Source: an uncultured Chitinophaga sp.
GTDB taxonomy: Bacteria; Bacteroidota; Bacteroidia; Cytophagales; Cyclobacteriaceae
NCBI GenBank assembly: GCA_902168205.1
Contig: CABHOK010000003.1
Span: 1-64,000 of the forward strand
DNA length: 64,000 bases
Direction of reading: 5' to 3'
How positions within the stretch are numbered: the first letter of the stretch is position 1; every line of letters begins with the position of its first letter. The notes under the pieces were generated by a model. The model was not told the origin of the DNA. It did no database searches and worked only from the letters and a program-made list of their open reading frames with translations. A program made the position numbers and the translations under genes. Shown piece by piece: positions 59,687 through 64,000 of this stretch.

Positions 59687-60172
59687 ATGAGTAAAGGATT
59701 AAGTGAGTTGATAGTTGATGGAAAGCTGAATGGAATAGCAATTGGAGATAATTTTAATGCCTTCAAGAAAGAGGCAGGTGTCATCCTTTTACAAGACCAG
59801 ATAGGTGATATACCAGCTTTGTATGAGTTCGAGCATGAAGGTCTTAAATATGAGATTAGCTGTATTAAAGAAGTAGTTGTAGGTATAAGTCTTAAACTTG
59901 ATTTATACCTTGATATGTTGTTTCAAATACCATTGAAAAGTGGGCACCTTATTGATTTCGGATTTAAAGTAGACTTTGTCGATTTCATTAAATCATTAAA
60001 CTATAACGGAATTGATTGGGAAATAGATAAACTAGACACTGGAGAAAAGGCTGTTGGTCTCCTCATGCAGTCAAATACTAAATTAATGTATTCTTTCCAT
60101 AAAGATTTTTTTGGATTCTATCAGGCGGTTAATTTTAGTTTGGAGTTGTATCATACGCTGCGTGACAAATGA
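59687..60172 (+). CDS. soluble protein of unknown function
   Basis: From ATG 59687 (an upstream TTG is 3 bases before) the 161-residue product is mixed alpha/beta: SELIVDGKLNGIAIGDNF, ALYEFEHEGLKYEISCI, LIDFGFKVDFVDFIKSL, ending LELYHTLRDK. This resembles small immunity-like proteins in general layout, but no family can be named. It follows the broken lipoprotein gene by 9 bases. Confidence 0.55.
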   Translation: MSKGLSELIVDGKLNGIAIGDNFNAFKKEAGVILLQDQIGDIPALYEFEHEGLKYEISCIKEVVVGISLKLDLYLDMLFQIPLKSGHLIDFGFKVDFVDFIKSLNYNGIDWEIDKLDTGEKAVGLLMQSNTKLMYSFHKDFFGFYQAVNFSLELYHTLRDK

Positions 60173-60207
60173 AGCAGTTTATCTTCCCATACCTGTTGGG
60201 CGCTTTT

Positions 60208-60455
60208 CACCAACAAATCACACCTGCTTTACCAACACTAAATTTAAAGTTACCTTAAAATATCCCCGTTGTGGAAAAGAGGAGTGCGCAGCGATCATCG
60301 CATATTGCGCAGTACGCTAAAGATCATCCGGATTTTATAACATAGTTGTTATAAATATTCACATCGAGCGCGTGTGAGCTACAGGTTTAATCTGCTATAT
60401 TCGTTTGTAAACGCTTATATAGGCAACGATGTTCTTATATCTGAACGTTAGCAGC
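60208..60455. repeat. attC-like interval between 60172 and 60509
   Basis: It starts with CACCAAC (60208-60214) preceded by the weak partner GTTGGGC, and ends with GTTAGCAGC (60447-60455). The inner part has arms ACATAGTTG against CAACGATGT and TATAA against TTATA, and holds a separate GTGCGCAGCG/CGCAGTACGC stretch. It lacks a gene. Confidence 0.6.
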
Positions 60456-60508
60456 AATGCCATGGGACAATCGAGCAAACTATCTAAGTAATATTCGGAC
60501 AAATAAGT

Positions 60509-61015
60509 ATGGGGCAATTTGAGATTGTAAGAAAAGATATAGCACCTCTGCAGTTTAAATTTTTCGGGATTCTAGTAGTTCTTGCAACTAACTACAAAGT
60601 GTTTACTTGGACTTTTTGGGACATCAACCCGTTGGTATTCGTTTTTGGTAATTTGTTTGCGTTTGCAATTTGGTCTGCAAAGGACATCTTGGTAATTGAC
60701 TTTGACAACGGCCAAATTAGGGAAGGATTTAAGATTCTTGGATTAAGCCATACGGACAAAACAAAATTCAGTGGTTTCGAAAAAATATTCATTAATAAAA
60801 TCAACACCAGTCAAACATTTAGACAGTTGACAAGGACGATGACGATTAGGGATGAAAACTACAAAGCCTTTCTAAAGACTCACGAGGGTGACAAGTATTG
60901 GGTTGGTATTAACGATGACAAAGATAAGCTAATTGCCAATTTGAGAATCTTGAATGAAAATCTTAAGACAGAGATTTATGACTACTCAGTACCAGAACAA
61001 ACTAGAGTTGACTGA
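60509..61015 (+). CDS. membrane-associated protein of unknown function, complete cassette
   Basis: The 168-residue protein has two hydrophobic segments near the start (FKFFGILVVLATNYKVF and NPLVFVFGNLFAFAIWSA) and a soluble C-terminal part (DILVIDFDNGQIREGFKIL, NTSQTFRQLTRTMTIRDEN). The family is not recognised. GTTAGCAGC opens the cassette 54 bases before the start, and GCCGCTAAC (61023-61031), matching eight of nine complementary bases, starts the attC-like hairpin 8 bases after the stop. Confidence 0.7.
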   Translation: MGQFEIVRKDIAPLQFKFFGILVVLATNYKVFTWTFWDINPLVFVFGNLFAFAIWSAKDILVIDFDNGQIREGFKILGLSHTDKTKFSGFEKIFINKINTSQTFRQLTRTMTIRDENYKAFLKTHEGDKYWVGINDDKDKLIANLRILNENLKTEIYDYSVPEQTRVD

Positions 61016-61022
61016 TGGCACA

Positions 61023-61154
61023 GCCGCTAACATCAGCTATAATACATATGCTGTATTGTAGGTTCTTAAAGCGTGTGCTGTTAAATTTCAGCAGCAACGC
61101 GGGACAAAGATGCAGGCACTTAAACGCATACGTCTTATAGCTGATGTTGTGGCC
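61023..61154. repeat. attC-like hairpin (site F)
   Basis: GCCGCTAAC, then ATCAGCTATAATACATATGC, pair with GCATACGTCTTATAGCTGAT before GTTGTGGCC (61146-61154). Its inside (GGTTCTTAAAGCGTGTGCT, GGGACAAAG) matches the isolated site at 3.3 kb, so both belong to one family. Confidence 0.75.
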
Positions 61155-61162
61155 AATACATT

Positions 61163-61692
61163 ATGAAAACAAGATTTATTCTGACAATAGTTTCACTGAC
61201 ACTCTTTTCCTACTGTGGACAAAAGGTTAGTTCCGAAGAGGTAAAAGTTGACAATTCAATTACCGAAGGACAAGGCGTTGGACAATTTCGTGTGAATGAG
61301 ACAACGCTTGACGACATTACTAAGACACTTGGAAATACATACGAAACGGTTTTGTATGAAGATGGACGACTTGAATTCAATTATAAAGACTTGGGACTTG
61401 CATTCTATTATGACAGCAAAAAAACGATTACTGTAATATTACTTAGACAACCGTTTAGTGGGCAATCAAACAAAGGGATTGGACTAAACTCGACATTGGA
61501 CGAAGTGATAAAAGCTTATGGACCACCGAATGGTCAACCCCATGTAAGACTTGTGACACTTGGACTGCTCGATACAAAGGAATTGAATTTGTAATCGATA
61601 GAGACAAAGCTTTACCAAAATTTCCGTTTGATGAACAAACACACTTAAAGAAAAGGATTTCTGAGATTTTCGTTTACAAAACAGGTGCATAA
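61163..61692 (+). pseudogene. lipoprotein gene with a frameshift, complete cassette
   Basis: The first frame (61163-61594) begins MKTRFILTIVSLTLFSYC, a lipoprotein leader, and continues through LDEVIKAYGPPNGQPHVRL. Around 61545-61560 the sensible reading jumps to another frame, which gives TWTARYKGIEFVIDRDKAL and ends at TAA 61690-61692 just before the next hairpin. In the original frame it instead ends LLDTKELNL. The gene is therefore frameshifted (or the sequence has an error) and its C-terminal part is lost. The cassette edges are exact: GTTGTGGCC before and GGCCACAAC after (9 of 9). Confidence 0.65.
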
Positions 61693-61698
61693 TGTACT

Positions 61699-61791
61699 GG
61701 CCACAACAAAATGTATAATCCATGGCGCTGATAAGGAGGACATTTTTTTATTTTTGCTCAGCGCCACGGCTTATACATAAACGTTTAGCGG
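61699..61791. repeat. attC-like hairpin (site E)
   Basis: GGCCACAAC, then AAAATGTATAATCCATGGCGCTG, pair with CAGCGCCACGGCTTATACATAAAC before the box GTTTAGC (61783-61789). Arms match over about 20 bases with small bulges, and the loop is about 30 bases and T-rich. Confidence 0.75.
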
Positions 61792-61824
61792 TAATCATTT
61801 TTTTGGACAGTTCAATTTTCATTT

Positions 61825-62325
61825 ATGGCAATCACTGAAAAACAAAAGGAGGACGCAATACTGGCAAGGGGACAGATTCTTAGTGTCTCTTCGGACTTAG
61901 AATTTGTAACGAATGAGATAATTGTCGCTCTAATTATCCCGAAAAGTGCCTCAGATGATATAACAAGTGAAGGTCTATTAGAGGCATTCATTTTAAGACA
62001 TTTGACATTGAGGAAGAAAATGGAATTGGTAAAGGACGGTTTAACATCTATTGGACTATTCGATGAAGTACGTGAAATCTTCAACGAGATAAATGGGACA
62101 TTTATACCCGTAAGAAATAAGGCAGCACATTCATTACCATGGTACGGTCAAGAGGAAATAGGATTTGGAGGTTTAGAATTTGAAAAAAGTAATGGCGAAA
62201 TTGTTTTAAAGCAGGCCAAATTATCAATGGACGATTGGGGAAAGTTTTGTGATGATTTCAAAAATAAGATTAAGAAATTACGAGAGATTAAAAATAAAGT
62301 AGCAAGTGTCGTTATTAAAAAATGA
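61825..62325 (+). CDS. soluble helical protein with HEPN-like RNKAAH motif
   Basis: A 166-residue helical protein (SSDLEFVTNEIIVALIIPKS, LLEAFILRHLTLRKKMELVK). The segment VRNKAAHSLPW contains R-x4-H, the RNase motif of HEPN domains, near the end of a helix pair, where it is usually found. Without more family resemblance I cannot tell a true HEPN protein from a chance motif. The left core box GTTTAGC precedes it by about 35 bases. The expected partner (GCTAAAC-like) is not seen after the gene, where a different spacer follows. Confidence 0.55.
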   Translation: MAITEKQKEDAILARGQILSVSSDLEFVTNEIIVALIIPKSASDDITSEGLLEAFILRHLTLRKKMELVKDGLTSIGLFDEVREIFNEINGTFIPVRNKAAHSLPWYGQEEIGFGGLEFEKSNGEIVLKQAKLSMDDWGKFCDDFKNKIKKLREIKNKVASVVIKK

Positions 62326-62336
62326 CCCATGCCTTT

Positions 62337-62515
62337 GTTGGTGTTCTTCACCAACAAAACACAGCCCACACCAATTTACTGTTAATTAAAATATACCTGG
62401 TATATAGTTATATATATTCACATCGAGAGCTTTTTGATCTACAGGCTTAATCTACTATATTTCGTCTGCGATCGCTTATATAGGATGGGTTTTCTTATAT
62501 CCGAACGTTAGCAGC
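62337..62515. repeat. attC-like unit without a gene
   Basis: GTTGGTG (62337-62343), loop TTCTT, CACCAAC (62349-62355) form a perfect hairpin. A spacer with ATATAGTTATATATATTCAC follows, ending GAACGTTAGC at 62504-62513. This is the same layout as 58667-58842 and 60208-60455. Confidence 0.6.
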
Positions 62516-62536
62516 ATTTTTTTTAGACAAACTACA

Positions 62537-63265
62537 ATGGTAAATATTCAGGAAATACAAGAGAAAGAGTTATCAGACAGAATTATCGACCACGAAAAGA
62601 AAGGTGGAGCGTTAAGAATTTGCGTGTTTAAAATTTCAGAGAACTACCTTGGGGAATTGCCAGATGAGTATTTAGCGCATCTAGTCACGGCTAGACAAAC
62701 ATTGGAAAAACAAAACTACGAGTGGAATTTTCATCTTAATAAAGTTGCAGGCAAAGGACAATATAGGAATTTCAAATTTGCTACTATTGATTATGAAAAA
62801 TTAGATTCAAGCGGACAGAAAATTGATTTAATACATTTTCTTGGGCCACATTTTGACATTGAAAAACATAAACCAATTGTTCGCGGACAATTAGGCAATG
62901 AAACTTTAAACTCATATTTCTACTATGATACAGAAGAAAGTCCGGTTAATAAAGTTGACATGAACAAACTTGACGCAGATTTCAGGAAATTGTATACAGA
63001 GAACAAAGGTTGGTTTATTTGCACGTTGATGGAGCCACCCTACAACATGAGGCTTAGAAAAGAAATTCTTAAACGAGGGGAGTATGTTCTTGATTTTTTG
63101 GAATATTTTTTTGGCGATTTAAGCAAGCTTATAATTTATTCTTGGAATACGGATTGTTCAGTTGTTTTTGACGCAGGAAAGGAATGGTGGGGAAGTTACT
63201 TTTGGACAGTTTATAACCCAACAAAGCAGTGGTATATTGGAATAATAGCATCGGAGACGGATTAA
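62537..63265 (+). CDS. protein of unknown function
   Basis: The 242-residue cytosolic protein mixes helices and strands (KELSDRIIDHEKKGGALRIC, NFKFATIDYEKLDSSGQKI, FWTVYNPTKQWYIGIIASE). It opens 24 bases after the core box GTTAGC, as expected for a cassette gene. The box complement after the gene is only partly kept (CAGCGGCCAAAC near 63273). I do not recognise a family. Confidence 0.6.
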   Translation: MVNIQEIQEKELSDRIIDHEKKGGALRICVFKISENYLGELPDEYLAHLVTARQTLEKQNYEWNFHLNKVAGKGQYRNFKFATIDYEKLDSSGQKIDLIHFLGPHFDIEKHKPIVRGQLGNETLNSYFYYDTEESPVNKVDMNKLDADFRKLYTENKGWFICTLMEPPYNMRLRKEILKRGEYVLDFLEYFFGDLSKLIIYSWNTDCSVVFDAGKEWWGSYFWTVYNPTKQWYIGIIASETD

Positions 63266-63345
63266 AAAAAAACAGCGGCCAAACCTCACCGACTCCCACA
63301 TCAGTTTATACATCGCACAATGCGATCATATCGTTTAGCGCGCTC

Positions 63346-63397
63346 AATCAACTATATCTAGTTAGTGACTAACATTTTTATATTGCGTACGTTAAGC
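63346..63397. repeat. short attC-like site before the intact DUF1801 copy
   Basis: AATCAAC (63346-63352) and GTTAAGC (63391-63397) flank the hairpin GTTAG/CTAAC around TGA, with TATAT arms outside. It corresponds to the site at 55491-55543. Confidence 0.6.
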
Positions 63398-63475
63398 CGC
63401 CTATAGTTTTATGTGAACGTATAAGCATAAATCCAAGAGTATATTTCGGATCAACCTGAACCAAAGCGCAACGAC

Positions 63476-63844
63476 ATGCAAGAATTGCATCGCATCATTC
63501 AGGAAATAATGCCGGCATGTAAATTATGGTTTTTGGATGGTAAAAACGGTACAGATAAAACTTTCTCTAATCCGAATATAGGCTATGGACTTTATACTAT
63601 AAAATATGTTGATGGAAAGACCAGAGATTTTTATCAAATTGGTATGAGTGCCAACAAAACCGGAATCTCTATCTATATACTTGGTCTCAATGATAAGACA
63701 TACTTAGCCAAAACGTACGGTGAAAAAATAGGCAAGGCCAGCGTAACCGGGTATTGCATTAAGTTCAAAGCTCTAAAAGATATCAATATAAAAATACTTG
63801 AAGCAGCAATACGATATGGGTTTGAAGAGGCTCAGTCTCAATAG
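63476..63844 (+). CDS. DUF1801-domain protein with degenerate 5' end
   Basis: From ATG 63476 the protein has 122 residues and matches the DUF1801 fold: LHRIIQEIMPACKLWFLDGK, SNPNIGYGLYTIKYVDGKT, FYQIGMSANKTGISIYILGL, KASVTGYCIKFKAL. The family's usual front (NVQAQIQEYI-like) is present upstream from 63412, but two TAA codons lie in it (GTATAAGCATAA). Translation is therefore possible only from the internal ATG, losing about 20 residues. DUF1801 proteins are small and without known reaction. It is the only copy of the three with a complete body. Confidence 0.75.
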   Translation: MQELHRIIQEIMPACKLWFLDGKNGTDKTFSNPNIGYGLYTIKYVDGKTRDFYQIGMSANKTGISIYILGLNDKTYLAKTYGEKIGKASVTGYCIKFKALKDINIKILEAAIRYGFEEAQSQ

Positions 63845-63966
63845 AACGTTGAAATATACCCATTGCGGGAAAAGCATACAGTACTTGTTGTGCCGTAACA
63901 CTCAATAAACTATATCAATGCTTAAGTCGGCAAAATAATGGTCTCATACTCGAGGGTTTGCAGATA
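63845..63966. repeat. array spacer at the window's right end
   Basis: It contains AACGTTGAAATATACCCATT followed by GCGGGAAAAG, similar to the spacer near 60.25 kb, and GCCGTAAC before ACTCAATAAACTATATC, possibly the left box of a further attC-like site. The array therefore seems to continue past the window. Confidence 0.45.
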
Positions 63967-64000
63967 ATGAAATTAATCATGGATGAAAAGACTGGGATTA
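63967..64000 (+). CDS. start of a gene cut by the window edge
   Basis: ATG 63967 opens a frame (MKLIMDEKTGI) still open at 64000. Its position after an array spacer suggests a further array gene. Too short for identification. Confidence 0.3.
   Translation, partial: MKLIMDEKTGI

Noticed and set aside
53677-64000. Array palindromes as ordinary transposon ends (MITEs)
   Set aside because: No constant target duplications are seen, each palindrome differs in arms and loops, and the core boxes match per cassette rather than per element, which fits attC sites better.
1-64000. Search for an integron integrase or other tyrosine recombinase
   Set aside because: No encoded protein in the window shows the R...H-x-x-R...Y pattern, so none is claimed; the integrase, if any, is outside.

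Overview
The window looks like a chromosome segment from a Bacteroidota bacterium, most likely a Cytophagales-type relative. The evidence is a PorP/SprF protein and a secreted pectate lyase with a gliding-type (CHU_C-like) C-terminal domain, both of type IX secretion character; promoter -7 boxes of the TAnnTTTG type; DUF3500, DUF6326, DUF2911 and PepSY-like families; and a Bacteroidota-style PruA. No rRNA, CRISPR array, integrase or prophage was seen. One tRNA is present: tRNA-Pro, minus strand, 21.1 kb, with an unusual AGG anticodon.

Left part (1-8 kb) is accessory-looking and AT-rich. It opens with the 3' end of an IS256-type transposase whose terminal repeat cuts into a Crp/Fnr regulator. 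Small secreted or membrane proteins, gene remnants and one isolated attC-like hairpin (3.3 kb) follow. Then come a serine hydrolase, an AraC regulator, a glyoxalase-fold lipoprotein and a DUF2911 protein.

Middle part (8-50 kb) is ordinary chromosome with operons. These include two paralogous PepSY-like secreted proteins; a heavy-metal RND efflux operon (TolC, adaptor, DUF190, RND pump, Omp85-like barrel, CHASE3 histidine kinase); a pectate lyase plus dedicated PorP/SprF-SPOR pair; and a DUF3500/DUF3500/HupE operon that has been tandemly duplicated. Further along are a CoA-transferase, two convergent MacB/FtsX-type permeases with a PadR regulator, an ArsR-like regulator, a YjjG phosphatase and PruA. 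A four-gene operon (membrane protein, winged-helix regulator, exosortase-K-like protein lacking its catalytic Cys, CreD) follows, then an esterase and a RadC-like JAB protein with a zinc-ribbon protein.

Right part (50-64 kb) is the most interesting. After a TIR-like protein and a Ser/Thr kinase (a candidate defence pair) comes an array of small, mostly unknown genes, all on the + strand. They are separated by imperfect palindromes that behave like integron attC sites: AAC and GTT core boxes, hairpin arms, and a core box at the left end of a cassette that is the exact reverse complement of the core box after its gene (9/9 twice, 8/9 once). One cassette is duplicated, DUF1801 cassettes occur three times (two broken), some units carry no gene, and one lipoprotein gene is frameshifted. 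No integrase is in the window, so this fits a CALIN-type array (attC cluster lacking an integrase), or part of an integron whose integrase lies outside.
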